A DNA stretch of 64,000 bases, taken from assembly GCA_918026815.1 (NCBI GenBank), contig CAKJVC010000201.1, positions 124,001 to 188,000 of the forward strand. The letters run 5' to 3'. Below, piece after piece: positions 11,249 to 22,434 of the stretch (position 1 is the stretch's first letter; each line of letters begins with the position of its first letter). The notes beneath the pieces are model-generated. The model was not told the origin of the DNA. It searched no databases and worked only from the letters and a program-made list of their open reading frames with translations. The stretch comes from Chalara sp. BL73. Taxonomy: Eukaryota; Ascomycota; Leotiomycetes; Helotiales. Both the position numbers and the translations under genes were made by a program.

Positions 11249-13810
11249 ATGTTTGCCCCAATGCTGCGCTGCGCATTCAGAGCCCGCGTCAACAAACATT
11301 CCCAATGCCAACTGCTTCGAGTGCGACAAATACACATCGCAAAACAGTCATGGAGAGATAACACCAGGAGAAAACAGCTGCAGGCTCGAAGGTTATTCAC
11401 CAAAACAAAACCAAAACCTGAAGGCAAGATGGCAACTATCGCACGTCCAGTCCTATTAACGGCAACCTTTCTCATTGTTGGTAGTGGGCTATTCTACATT
11501 CTGAACGAAAACGCCTACGTGCAGCCCCTTCCCGCAACGAAACCTCGAAGTCAGATCCTAGCCGAGCGCAAGAAGTATGTTGCAGTTCAGGAAAGGAAGG
11601 AAGCTGTGGCTTCGGACAATGTGGATGCCCTTCACGAACTGCCTTACCAACAGAATACACCATCTTCTAGTGAACCTATGGAAAACTCAGCATGGGATAG
11701 CTTCACGGCAAAATTTGCCGTGTTCTCTGCCGTTACAGATGTTAAATGGGGCTCAGTAGGCGAGACTGTTGCAGATTTTATTATGCCAGAATGGGCGAAG
11801 GTCTTACCCGCATATATCTCTAAGTTACAAAAAGAATTATCGATGGCGCCGGGAACACTGGCAGATGAGATTTGGCAAGAGGCACATGACCCCTTCATCA
11901 ATCCGGAGATTGGGTTCTCAGCGAAAGTTAGGGTTTCAGACGAGCTTTGCGATGAGGAGAAGAGTTTCCTAGAGAAGAGACGCGAGTACACTAGGGTAGC
12001 TCTAGCCAAGTACCTGGATATCCCTGAGGAAGATGTTCACCCAGATGACATCCCATGTATCGCTATGGTTGGCTCAGGCGGAGGTCTACGTGCCTTGGTT
12101 GCAGGGACTGGTTCTATGCTGGCAACAAAAGAAGCGGGACTATTCGACTGTGTTACCTATACGGCGGGCGTTAGTGGGTCCTGCTGGCTACAGGCTCTTT
12201 ATCATTCTTCTCTAGGTTCCAGACGATTTGACAAGATCATCGACCACTTAAAGGCGCGCATAGGTATCCATATTGCATATCCTCCGGTTGCGCTCGATGC
12301 ACTTAATTCGGCGCCAACAAACAAGTTCCTCCTAAGTGGCTTTGTGGAAAAATTAAAGGGTGATCCAAACTCACATTTTGGGTTGGTGGATGTCTATGGC
12401 TTGTTGCTAGCTGCGAGACTTCTTGTTCCCAAGGGGGAACTCAATGTTAATGACAGAGATTTGAAGATCTCGAATCAGCGGGATCACATCAAGCATGGTG
12501 AGCACCCAATGCCCATCTACACAGCTGTCCGTCATGAGATACCGATCTTGGAGGATGCTTCTACGGTCGAGAAAGTCACACAGCAGCCTTCAGAAAAGAC
12601 AAAAGAGAAGGCAAAGAAAGAGGCATGGTTCCAATGGTTTGAAATCACTCCTTACGAAATGTTTTGCGAGGAGTTTGCTGCTGGTATACCTACATGGGCA
12701 CTAGGCCGCAAATTCGAAAAGGGTAGAGACCTTCCGCAAGAAGACGGAGAACTCCGCGTGCCAGAACTTCGCCTGCCGCTACTCCTTGGGATCTTTGGAA
12801 GCGCGTTCTGTGCTACATTGAGTCATTATTACAAAGAAGTCCGTCCTCTCGTGCGAGGGCTTACGGGCTTTGGTGGGATTGATAGCATGATTGATGGTAG
12901 GGATAAGGATCTGAGCAAAGTTCATCCCATTGAACCAGCTTCAATACCCAACTTCGTCTACAAAATGGAAGGGCAACTCCCAGAAACCGCATCAGAGGAT
13001 ATATATGATAGTACTCACTTACAGCTCATGGATGCCGGCATGTCCAATAACTTGCCAATATACCCCCTGCTCAGGCCTGGCCGGGAGGTAGACATCCTCA
13101 TTGCCTTTGACGCTTCTGCAGATATCAAGACTGAAAACTGGCTTTCAGTTGCAGATGGATACGCGCGTCAGCGAGGCATCAAAGGATGGCCTCTCGGTTC
13201 TGGATGGCCCAAGCCGAAGGACTCGGCGGAGAAAGCAGCCGAGCAGCTTGAGCAAGCTCAAGTGCATACAGCAGCCGAGGCAGAATCGAAGATTGACGAG
13301 GCAAAGGATGATCAAATTAGACATCTTGAGAAGGTTGAGGAAGCACGAAGCGACGTAACTAAGAGCACGAATAATACCGAATCTGAGGATTTGGGTCCGT
13401 GTACGATCTGGGTAGGCACAACCGAGGAGCGCTCTGCAGAGCCTGATGACGTCCCATCAAAAGCGGTCAACGATGATTGGCAGCTAATGGAGCCAAACGC
13501 AGGAATTGCGGTAGTTTACTTTCCGTTTCTAAGCAACCCCAAGGTCGAGGGGGTAGACCCCGTGACGAGCGACTACATGAGCACATGGAACTTTGTCTAT
13601 ACCCCAGACGACATTGATAAGGTCGTCTCTCTTGCGAAAGCTAACTTTGAGGAAGGCCGAGGACGTACTCAGCGTTGTGTGCGAGCAGTATATGAGCGTA
13701 AAAAGAAGAAGAGAGAGGAGCGGGAGAATGCGGAGAGAGCGCAGAGATATAGAAGGAAGGTAAGACTTGGTATTGTTGGGAAGAAAGGAGAAGGAGACCA
13801 CTTCTCCTGA
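11249..13810 (+). CDS. Cytosolic PLA2-type (group IV) phospholipase, membrane-anchored
   Basis: An intronless gene of 853 residues from the first ATG at 11249. The N-terminus is Arg-rich and acidic-poor (MFAPMLRCAFRARVNKHSQC), as in mitochondrial presequences, followed by one transmembrane stretch (VLLTATFLIVGSGLFYIL, about residues 70-87). The catalytic cPLA2/lysophospholipase domain follows: oxyanion-hole glycines in GSGGGLRAL (from residue 275), the nucleophile Ser309 in GVSGS, and the catalytic Asp595 in MDAGMSNNLP. The Ser-Asp dyad is therefore complete, and the protein should hydrolyse acyl chains of phospholipids or lysophospholipids. A charged coiled-coil insertion follows the domain (about residues 655-715), and the C-terminus is a Lys/Arg/Glu-rich helix. 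A mitochondrial inner-membrane location is inference from the N-terminus alone. Confidence 0.9.
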   Translation: MFAPMLRCAFRARVNKHSQCQLLRVRQIHIAKQSWRDNTRRKQLQARRLFTKTKPKPEGKMATIARPVLLTATFLIVGSGLFYILNENAYVQPLPATKPRSQILAERKKYVAVQERKEAVASDNVDALHELPYQQNTPSSSEPMENSAWDSFTAKFAVFSAVTDVKWGSVGETVADFIMPEWAKVLPAYISKLQKELSMAPGTLADEIWQEAHDPFINPEIGFSAKVRVSDELCDEEKSFLEKRREYTRVALAKYLDIPEEDVHPDDIPCIAMVGSGGGLRALVAGTGSMLATKEAGLFDCVTYTAGVSGSCWLQALYHSSLGSRRFDKIIDHLKARIGIHIAYPPVALDALNSAPTNKFLLSGFVEKLKGDPNSHFGLVDVYGLLLAARLLVPKGELNVNDRDLKISNQRDHIKHGEHPMPIYTAVRHEIPILEDASTVEKVTQQPSEKTKEKAKKEAWFQWFEITPYEMFCEEFAAGIPTWALGRKFEKGRDLPQEDGELRVPELRLPLLLGIFGSAFCATLSHYYKEVRPLVRGLTGFGGIDSMIDGRDKDLSKVHPIEPASIPNFVYKMEGQLPETASEDIYDSTHLQLMDAGMSNNLPIYPLLRPGREVDILIAFDASADIKTENWLSVADGYARQRGIKGWPLGSGWPKPKDSAEKAAEQLEQAQVHTAAEAESKIDEAKDDQIRHLEKVEEARSDVTKSTNNTESEDLGPCTIWVGTTEERSAEPDDVPSKAVNDDWQLMEPNAGIAVVYFPFLSNPKVEGVDPVTSDYMSTWNFVYTPDDIDKVVSLAKANFEEGRGRTQRCVRAVYERKKKKREERENAERAQRYRRKVRLGIVGKKGEGDHFS

Positions 13811-15474
13811 GTGATTCCTGAAGCGGCAAGAATTCCCCGGATTGCAGTGTCAGCCGGAGCTTTCGCCATCATCAATACTCTCTGTCTCGCTCTGTCGCTT
13901 TCCAGAAGACGAGATTGGATGATGGGGGGTGTCAACTTGAGGTTGTGGAACCAACCACCTGCAGCCTAGTCTGGCTGTGACTGGAGCTTGGGATAATAAA
14001 AAACAACTGGCTCAAGCACTGTAGTTCTGGGGACGACCAAGACCGTGAGAGATGAACGAAGAATGAGGAGTAGACTGTAGACTATAATATACCCTAGAAG
14101 TAAGACCAATATTCAGAGAAGGCATGAGAGCAAAAATCCGACAAAGGATAGGGGTTCCTCAAAATAGAAAACTTGGTAGCCTCGGGACGGAACTGTGGGA
14201 GTCCGATCTCCACCATCACGAATGCGAGGTGGAGCAAGGCGATGGGGAATCAATGGGATGATGGTTGATGCGGGTTATCGGCTCAACTTGGCCTAGGAGA
14301 TTCATCATGATTGCGCCAAAATGCCTTGTGACTTGTGACAAAAGAGTTCACAGAATGGACGGGCAGAGAAGTCGGGACAATCAGCCTGCCTAGAAGGGGT
14401 GTACTGGTGTAGAGATGAATGTTGTCTGCAAGATAAATGAATTGGCAATAGTTTTTCTCTTCGATTCGGCTGCATTTCCAAGGATGAAATAGATTGCACG
14501 TGTTTCAGCTCAGGGGTTGTTTTTTTTTTTTTTGGGCCAAGCTGCGCGGCGAGCGGGAGGGGGAGGTTTCCCCACTAATCGCATGTCACCCTGTTTGAGC
14601 TTGGACTTTGATTTGCATCGCCAAAATCATCATCACTACGGTCACTTTTTTATATCACTGCTCACGCAATTTTTATGAAAGCGGGTTGTGCCACCACGGC
14701 CGGCATTAGCGTAGCAACAACCCCTCTTGAGCACTTACAATAGTGACTTTGGTGGCGGTGGATTGCGACCGAGGGAAGAAGGCGAATCAAATGATGAAGT
14801 TTCGTTCAGCCTCTTAGCAGAAAAAGAAGTCGGGAAAGCCTCGCGGGGGCTCACCGTCTCTCAGCAATCCCCATCGCAGATCTGGATAGCCATTCCCCAT
14901 CCCAGGCCTGGGTACCGGTGGTAGTGGTAAGGAGCACTGGTAGGTCGATCTTTATGCAGGTCTCACCTGTTTTAGCGGTATCCAAGCATGACAGCTAGTG
15001 TGCAATGCTTCGTTTCCTCCTTTCATAAAGTGCGTCGTGGGACCAGACAGAGACACGCAGACTCGGACACGAAAACTCTAAAGCACATTCAACACGAGCC
15101 TTTCTTCTCCTCTGCGAAGTTACAGCCAGCATTGTTTGCTGCATATATATTCAGCGCAGTTCAGCTTGACGAATCATGCGCAACAAGGAAGATCTCTTCC
15201 GATTGTGTTCCAACACCCAGCATATTCACCATCCTTCCAGCCATCTAGACTTGCACATTCCATTGAACCGCACCCCCACCACCTTCAGCAACGCATATTG
15301 AAAATTATCCGCTGCACGCAATACATGCTGGAATTGATTAAAGATCGCACCTCCACACATCTGCTGAAGATCCTATAAAGACTTCAGTCTACACGGCCCA
15401 CTGAGTTAAGCGTTGATCCTCGCGTTTGAGATCACTCCAACACACACCGTTCCTCCCGGCACATTGTCCATAAA
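13811..15474. other. Intergenic region
   Basis: About 1.7 kb without a supported gene. A run of about 14 T lies at 14520-14534. The final few hundred bases, with C-rich and CA-rich leader-like sequence from about 15250, are likely promoter and 5-prime UTR of the cyclin gene. Confidence 0.5.
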
Positions 15475-16470
15475 ATGGCACCATCCAAGAAGTTCATGAA
15501 CTCTTATGTACCTCCATTGTCCTCACATTCGAGAGATTCATCCTCGTCGTCCTTCGACGACTCGTACTTTTATAGACCATACAAGCCACTCTCGAACCTC
15601 CCAACTCCACCACTCACTTCGGCAAGCACCACACGACAAACCTCCCCAGAAGTCTTGTTCCCTGGACAGACGATCGACCCCCAGCTGTTCGGTACGACTC
15701 TCCTTCCTTGTCGAGTATCTTACCGGTAGTTGAACTTAGGCTAATATGTTACTGCAGGTCCTGCAACTCATCTTACGAATTTGATACCATCTGCTACCTC
15801 CCTCACGCCAGCGTCCATACCTCTGGTCCAAACGATCCTTGCCAGAGCCAACATACCTTTGGAATCAATCGCTCTTGCGGTCTGCATCCTAGACTCTCTC
15901 GATGCCCGCTTCGCCTCATCATTCCGTCGAGGGTGCCCGCTCACACCTCCCCCTTACGTATCCGAGTTCTCCCAGACACAAGCCCATATTGATGCTATTC
16001 ATCCTGAAGTTGTCATACTGGCTGCTCTCATTCTTGCGGTTAAGTTCCTCGACGATGCCCAATTCACCACGGGGCACTATGCAACTGAGTGGGCAAATAA
16101 CCTATGGACCCCTCAACAGATCAACTTTGCTCAGAAAGTTATCATGGAAAATATCGAGTACAGGATTATGCCGCTATGGGAGGAAAGCATTATAAAATAT
16201 GCTATGAGGGATATGGAATTAGCTGCAAACGACTTTGAGCCCATGATTTATGATGAGGATGAGGATTGGGAGATGGTGGAAGTCCCGGAAAAGTTAAGCC
16301 TGAAGGGCATGAGTACAGGCCAATCGGTATTGGGAATCGGCAGTATGCTGACACCCATTGATACACCTATCTCAGAAGACATTCACAAGAGAGATTTATA
16401 CTCTTCGGAAAGTTCTTCTGTCGAACCATTTCCCACGTATGTGGAACCAGAGTTACAGGCTATAAGCTAG
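15475..16470 (+). CDS. Pho80/Pcl-like cyclin
   Basis: Two exons, 15475-15691 and 15758-16470, flank a 66-bp intron (GTACGA...CTGCAG) and give 309 residues. Residues 1-70 are Ser/Pro/Thr-rich and probably disordered. The cyclin box follows: LVQTILARANIPLESIALAV, then HPEVVILAALILAVKFLDDA and QQINFAQKVIMENIEYRIMP, the helix pattern of the Pho80/Pcl cyclin group that activates the Pho85 kinase in nutrient and stress signalling. An acidic stretch (YDEDEDWEMVEVPEK) and a Ser/Thr-Pro tail complete the protein. The partner kinase and the pathway are inferred from family membership; which Pcl subgroup it belongs to cannot be told by eye. No lesions seen. Confidence 0.82.
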
Positions 16471-17055
16471 AGCATCTAGCTGTCTTTATGCTATTTGTAT
16501 TCGCACTGCATAGCGTTGGAGTTCTATACCTAGGGTAGTTTTGTAATCGAATTTTGAACCTGCTACAGATGGAAGATTCTTCCTTAGAGTATCATATTCT
16601 GCATTAATTTGTGACGCTTAGTGGGTGATGAGCTCTGTGCTAATATCAGTTTCTCTCCGCACTCGATATGGGATGGTGGTAGTATGTGTGTGATAGGTTT
16701 GCATTGCACGGAAAGCAATGTGCCGGATGTAGGCAAAGCTTTCATCATGATGTTTGTGTGCCTTTTCATGAACTTTTGTATGCCTGCGATATGTTATACT
16801 TGACACTACTTGCTGGTTCGTTTCGTTTAAAGAATTTGCGTGCTAATTGCTGTTTCCAGACTTTCTCTTTTCAAGGCACAGCCGTTTAGTTTCACGGGTA
16901 GAGAGCAAAGATCTATGATCGCCCTAGCCCAGATCATTCAAAGGTCGTCGAACGAGCATCATAGATTATTTCCGCCTAGTATGCGATCCGTAGCACCATT
17001 TCTTGAAGATGAAATGTTTCACATCCACAAGAATTAGTATACCGCCTCGCCATGC
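16471..17055. other. Intergenic region downstream of the cyclin gene
   Basis: 3-prime flank of the cyclin gene. No exon is recognised. Base composition is AT-moderate until about 17040, where it becomes GC-rich at the start of the gene remnant. Confidence 0.5.
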
Positions 17056-17739
17056 TCACCGCCATTGACCACCAGCCACCGCACCCCTCCTCCCATCCGC
17101 TCTCAAACCTATCCTATCGCGCATTCCTGGAAAAGCCCGACGCTCCAAGCCCGCCAACCCCATCCTCGACACCTCGAGAGCCCCCTTCCGATCCTCCTGC
17201 CGCACCCGCTCGCTCCCAAACCCATCCCTAAGCATCTCCCCAACCCTCCCCAACGTCTCCCATCTTGCCGAAAGACATCACCTCCGCGGCGTCAGACAAA
17301 CATCCTTAAAATTTCACTTCCATGACACCCCGCGCGGGAGGCCGGGCTAGGCGTCCTGTGTGATGAGGATGTTGGAGATGCCGTCGAAGGCGTGCGAGAA
17401 AGGGGCGGGTTGGCGCCCTGCTGAATTCCTAGGACCATTTTGCTTGGGGCTTCGATTTGCGCGCGGGTTTGGCGGGCTGGCGTATTTGGAGGCGGATTTG
17501 TAGGTGAGCGAGCTGTGGTCGTTGTTGTTGGTGCGGTTGGGGCCGGCGGAGAGGCGTAGCATAGTTTTTGCGTATGAGATTGTTGCTGCTTTGTGCTGCT
17601 GTGGCGGATTTTGCGATAGGCGGATTGGTCGTCTTGGGTTGTTGAGGTTGCTTGCGGAATTGTCCTTCGGCATCAGGTGCGGAGTGGAGGATATCTTTCT
17701 TGTATCTCTTAACTTTTGAATATGTTGAGGATCATGCAT
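17056..17739 (-). pseudogene. GC-rich gene remnant, unrecognised
   Basis: On the minus strand a GC-rich island in an AT-richer neighbourhood is open in one frame from ATG 17739 to a TAG at 17347. It resumes in exactly the same frame after two further stops (both TGA, near 17313 and 17280) and continues to 17056. Codons between about 17660 and 17060 end mostly in G or C, as in real genes here. The translation starts with a Pro/Asn/Ser-rich, low-complexity part, passes FSHAFDGISNILITQDA, and ends with an Arg-rich helix (GRVGEMLRDGFGSERVRQED). I do not recognise a family. The three stops within about 70 bp of otherwise aligned frame could reflect point mutation of one gene; alternatively the middle is an intron with splice sites I cannot place. 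Confidence 0.35.
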
Positions 17740-18526
17740 TGCCAATGTGATTGTGGATACCGGTTAATGCAAAAAACGATTTGCTTGCAAAAAGCCATTC
17801 ATGGCCCCGGCATGCGGTTGATGCTAGTGCAGAACGGTCTTTATAGCGGTCTAAGAAGGGACTTATGGTTTCCGCACTTGGTCAATCTTGCTGGGACAAG
17901 ATATCTCTTATCCTTTTGGCTCACAGTAAACAGAGAATCGTGTCTTGGTTGAAGCCAAGGATAATTGTTCAACCAAAGACTAATCAACGAGTAGAGGTGA
18001 CTAATAGCAGGTACACTATTCATAATTGTTAGCAGCAATTATCTAATTGGGCAAAATTTATATATTACGAATAGCAATAATCATTGTATTATAGTGGTTT
18101 ATTAGAACTAGGAGTTCAAGGTTAGACTTGTTGGGTTATATAGATTGATGGTGGTAAAAGCTGCTCCTTGTCGGATGTCCTCTTAGTGTCTTTAAGCCAT
18201 TGATGAAATAAACTACCCTAATGGAAAGGTAAACCAGTTGAGCGAGCAATAATTTCATGCCAGTTGTTACTCTAAGCAACCGCCGTACCTAAGTCAATGA
18301 GACATTCAGAACACGAAAATCAATCATATAGCGTCTATCTCGTCTCTGCTTGTTGTTACACAGGATTTAATCGGTTAGCCTTCAGGGGAAAGCCCCGCCA
18401 TGTGGCTGTGCAAACCAAGTTTCCTTGATGACGTTGTGCTCCAGCCTCACCTCTAAATTAAACATGCGATACCTCCAAGTCTAATAACCACCCCTCCATA
18501 TCGCCTATAAACATCTTTCCTACACA
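17740..18526. other. Intergenic/promoter region of the PTEN-like gene
   Basis: AT-rich sequence (17990-18300) with no supported exon, followed by about 150 bases of C/T-rich leader directly before the ATG at 18527. Confidence 0.5.
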
Positions 18527-20450
18527 ATGGCCTCTCTCCTACGACAGATTGTCGCAGGCCCACGCTCGCGCCATCCAGAAGCCGGTCTCGACCTCTGCTA
18601 TGTCACCGACCAAATAATCGCAACTTCTGGCCCCTCCGGCACATACCCTCAACGCGCGTACCGCAACCCCCTCGACCAGCTGGTCAAATTCTTGGACTAC
18701 AAACACGGGGAAGACTGGGCGATATGGGAGTTCAGGGCCGAAGGGACGGGATACCCAGATAGCGAGGTCTATGGAAGGGTTTGGCATTATCCGTGGCCCG
18801 ATCATCACCCGCCGCCGTTTAGAGTCGTGCCGCTGGTTATGGCGAGCATGAGGAATTGGCTGTGGGGTGGGGATGCAGAGGGGAAGGAGTCAAAGGATAA
18901 GAAGAAGAAGAGGGTTGTGGTGGTGCATTGTAAGGCGGGGAAGGGACGGAGCGGTACGATGGCGTGTAGCTATCTTATTAGCGAGTGTGGATGGGCTGCC
19001 AGTGAGGCATTGGCACGATTTACGGAGCGCAGGATGCGGCCTGGGTTTGGGCAGGGCGTGAGCATACCGAGTCAGCTGCGGTGGGTGGGATATGTTGATC
19101 GATGGACTAAGGGTGGGAAGATATACGTCGAGCGCCAGATTGAAATTATGGAGGTGCATGTTTGGGGGTTGAGAGATGGCGTCAAGGTACAAGTTGAGGG
19201 TTTTGTGGATGAGGGAAAGAAGATCAAATTGTTCCATCTGTTCACAAAGAAGGAACGGGTCATTGTTGATGGCAATGGGTCCGGGACGTCAGGAGTTCGA
19301 GATGCGGTGAAGAATCGGGAGAGAGTTCCTGAATTCAAGAGACCTGAGGAGGCGGGTGGCACAAATTATAAGCCGCAACCCACAAAGTCAAAGACTGTGG
19401 CAGAAACGTCACAGTTAGATGGTGCGAATGGAAGCACACCGCTTATCAATGAACCCCAGGCTGCAAGTGGGAAGAGATCCCAAACGACATCTGGAACTAG
19501 CACACCGGAAGCAACTGGTTCTGAAGCTGGAGGCGGAGCAGTCATATTCAAGCCGTCGACTCGTGTCATCCTTCCCACTAGTGATATCAACATTGACTTC
19601 GAACGACGAAATAAAGCCACTATGGGATATACTATGGTCACGTCTGTTGCTCACGTGTGGTTCAATACGTTCTTTGAAGGCAAAGGACCAGAGCAAGAAG
19701 GAAAGGCAGATGAAAGTGGGGTATTTGAAATCGAGTGGGATAAAATGGATGGTATAAAGGGTTCAAGCAGGAAAGGTACCCGAGCATTTGATCGCTTAGC
19801 GGTAGTTTGGAAGGTATACGAGCCAGAGCCAGGACGTCGCTCCAAGGAAGACGTTATTACGGAACCCGGAGTCGACTCTCCAGTGCAACAAATGGCGCCT
19901 GCGGATTGGAAGGGAGGTAATGAAGAAGTCCCTAAGAAGGCCAAAGACCTTGGATTAAGAACGGAAAGCCCAGCTAGTGCGGATCACAGCAAAGCGAGCA
20001 GTATTACAAGCGATAATGATGGCAATGACGATGATGACAGTTTCAAAGGTGTGAAAACGAGCTCGCCGACCGGAGGAGAGTTCCCTGATGATGTGCCAGA
20101 GTCAAACGCCACTCCACCCAAGCTGAAGAGTGTTGTAGATGCCAAGGTTGAGGCCGCGAAAGAGGCGCCACAACATAGTCTTGCGGATGTCAATGCTGGT
20201 CTCGATACTGCGTCCTCGACTACGTCTCACTCTGGTGTTCAATCGTAAGTTAATTCTGAGACAACCAAGTTTAGGCAAGGATTGACATGAGCTTAGGAAA
20301 AACCCAGAATCAGAGCACAGTCTCGTAGGAGGCATTGCGTCCATTGCAACTTCAAAGCTTCCAGGTGGGGTTCCTGAAGACGAGATGAAGGATGCACATG
20401 AGCATAAACTTGGACATCTGGGACTGAAGAAAAAGACCGATACCTCATAG
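18527..20450 (+). CDS. TEP1: PTEN-like phosphoinositide 3-phosphatase
   Basis: Two exons, 18527-20244 and 20297-20450, separated by a 52-bp intron (GTAAGT...GCTTAG), encode 623 residues. PTEN-type enzymes remove the 3-phosphate of PI(3,4,5)P3 and act at the inner plasma membrane. Signs of the family: the opening LCYVTDQIIATSGPSG, the WPDHHPPPF loop, and the P-loop HCKAGKGRSGT with catalytic Cys135 and the two Lys that favour phosphoinositides. A C2-like domain ends near SGVFEIEWDKMDGIKG. Against human PTEN (403 residues), it has a long insert between the two halves of the C2 region (about residues 260-345) and a disordered Ser/Asp/Lys-rich tail of roughly 170 residues. The small last exon, which ends ...HLGLKKKTDTS, is supported by frame continuity. 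Confidence 0.92.
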
Positions 20451-22060
20451 AGGACGCTTCGCTTGTTATTCTTTTCATCTGTGCATAGCTTGCGTTGGAC
20501 GCTTTTCACTTGAGCAATTGGGTATTGATGCCATTACAAGAGACGACTTGGTATTTTATGGCGTCAAGGCTAGATTTGGCTTGGGAATGTGTAGAGTTAA
20601 GAGTTTGTTCGGCGGGTAGGGAAATAAGGAGGTTCTACGTTCGTCCCGTTCTTAACTTTATGTCGATAGACCCGGCAACAGCAGCGACTACATAATGCTT
20701 CTGTTTGGATGAGTGCATGAATGCGTATCAATGAATATCCTTCCCGTCCTCTCCTGATTATTTCTGTTAATGCTTCTGCTCGATTCGGCCAGTATTGCTT
20801 TGGGTGCTCTCTCGTCCGCAAATATCTACTTCCTGACGTGCATTGCTCGGTCTTGTTGAGCTTTCTGTCACTTCCTCACTTTAGTCTATCTCTTTGGGTA
20901 GCGACGAGAGATCGTAGCTTACCAAAGCCTGGCCCTCCCAAACTTGGATGTGGGTCCAGAACAATGGATATGGAACAAAGCTGCAGCAGACCTAACCCTC
21001 GAGCAAGACTGCCTGGATGGGAATATTCAAATCGAGGGTTTACCGATCAAGGCGATTTGGAGACTCGCTATTGGGCTCACACTGATCTCGTGTAGGCTGG
21101 TCGCCATGGGAATGCCAACAAGAAGTTCTCCTCACCTCAATATTTCAAGTGATGGGTATGGTTTTGTACATCAAGGACCGGGGGGTTAATATTGAGATTT
21201 CCCGGCAGTGTCAGATGTCTAGCGGGTGCAATTATTGATTAGCTTTCCAGATCTCTGATTTCGTACCTTCCTGTAGACTTCTGCTATCCTTAGTTTAATG
21301 CTTCGGGTTGTTGTTTAGAAACCACGTATTACGCATCTACAGGCTTGATAATGCGCGGTTGCGAAATACTGGTTCGTAGAAAGATGCGGTCCCCAGGGGT
21401 GGCTAATTCCCGCTGCCATCACTAAGCAGACTCATACGCGTTGAACTTATCTAAGCTAAGAGACTGCTCTCTGTTCGCTATTTTCTGTATCTGTTTTATA
21501 GGAGGTATATTATTACCCGACTAGTTATTACATAGCTATATATTAAGCAGAGCCCATTGGAAATCTTGAATGTATTTCCTGTTTGGGAGCGGACTGGCGC
21601 CGTTGGGTACAAGCTTGAATATCACATATCTTTCAACACGTGAAATAGAAATCAGTGCATGCATGTATTTCAATTTTTATCATATCAATAAAATTCAGCT
21701 TTCGCACTATATTCTACTCTATCCAGGAACTCTTAGGTATTTCTGGACCTAAGCCTGCAATGTGACATGGCACCGGTAACTATGCCCACATGCGTGATGG
21801 TACCTTTCCAAACGAGTGATATTGCCTTATCAGATCTAACTTAGGAACCGAGTCCAGCAACCTACAGCATAATTGGCCAATATCCAGCCTCATATTGAGG
21901 CTCATGAGCCTCTGCATATAGCTTTCTTCCCCCTTATCTCCGTCTCGCCTATCAAATTTAAGCGCGGCCACTGCACACCCCAGATCTTGCTGTAGCCAAG
22001 TATGCAGAACGATTGGCTGCAACCACCAAAAGCTGTTGGAAAGTCGTACACCTCTTTAGA

Positions 22061-22071
22061 GATAACAACCC
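22061..22071 (+). promoter_or_regulatory. GATA motif, first copy of GATAACAACCC
   Basis: This 11-mer recurs exactly at 22257-22267. It lies 374 bases upstream of the siderophore transporter ATG. GATA factors of the SreA/Sre1 family repress siderophore genes when iron is plentiful, so the position is sensible; binding is inference. Confidence 0.35.
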
Positions 22072-22252
22072 ATGCCACGTTCCCTCCCGGGTGATTACTC
22101 CCAAGCTATCGGTACCCCGCGAAGTATCTCCATTCGGATTAGATGGAGCAATAAAGCTCATTTGCTCCAATCACCACCAAAGAATTACAAGTCGGACGAG
22201 AAATGGGAAAGTCGAAACGAGAACAAAACAGACCTCCTCCCTGCGGTAAGAT

Positions 22253-22267
22253 GTCTGATAACAACCC
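22253..22267 (+). promoter_or_regulatory. SreA-like GATA site, second copy of GATAACAACCC
   Basis: GTCTGATAA at 22253-22261 differs at only one position from the ATCWGATAA consensus described for fungal SreA-type iron regulators. It extends into the second copy of the 11-mer GATAACAACCC. It lies about 175 bases upstream of the transporter ATG. Confidence 0.4.
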
Positions 22268-22434
22268 TTTGAACCTTGCTTTGCTGCACAGAGCTGCAGA
22301 AATGGGGTTGCTTGGATATTGGAATTGTTGCAACCTCACGGTGTATAAAACGATGACTTGGGGCATGAGGACTGAGGTCCCGTCCCAGGGCCTGTGGTTC
22401 AACGCCAATCCAGTTCTTACTTGTTTGGATCATA

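Larger units (their letters stand above)
20451..22434. other. Intergenic region between PTEN-like and siderophore transporter genes
   Basis: About 2 kb. I see no exon. AT-rich stretches lie near 21480-21550 and 21640-21720. The last 400 bases carry the duplicated GATAACAACCC motif described separately and probably the transporter promoter. Confidence 0.5.

Noticed and set aside
10788..11459. 223-codon frame overlapping the phospholipase start
   Set aside because: It has no family similarity, skewed composition, and overlaps a well-supported gene in another frame.
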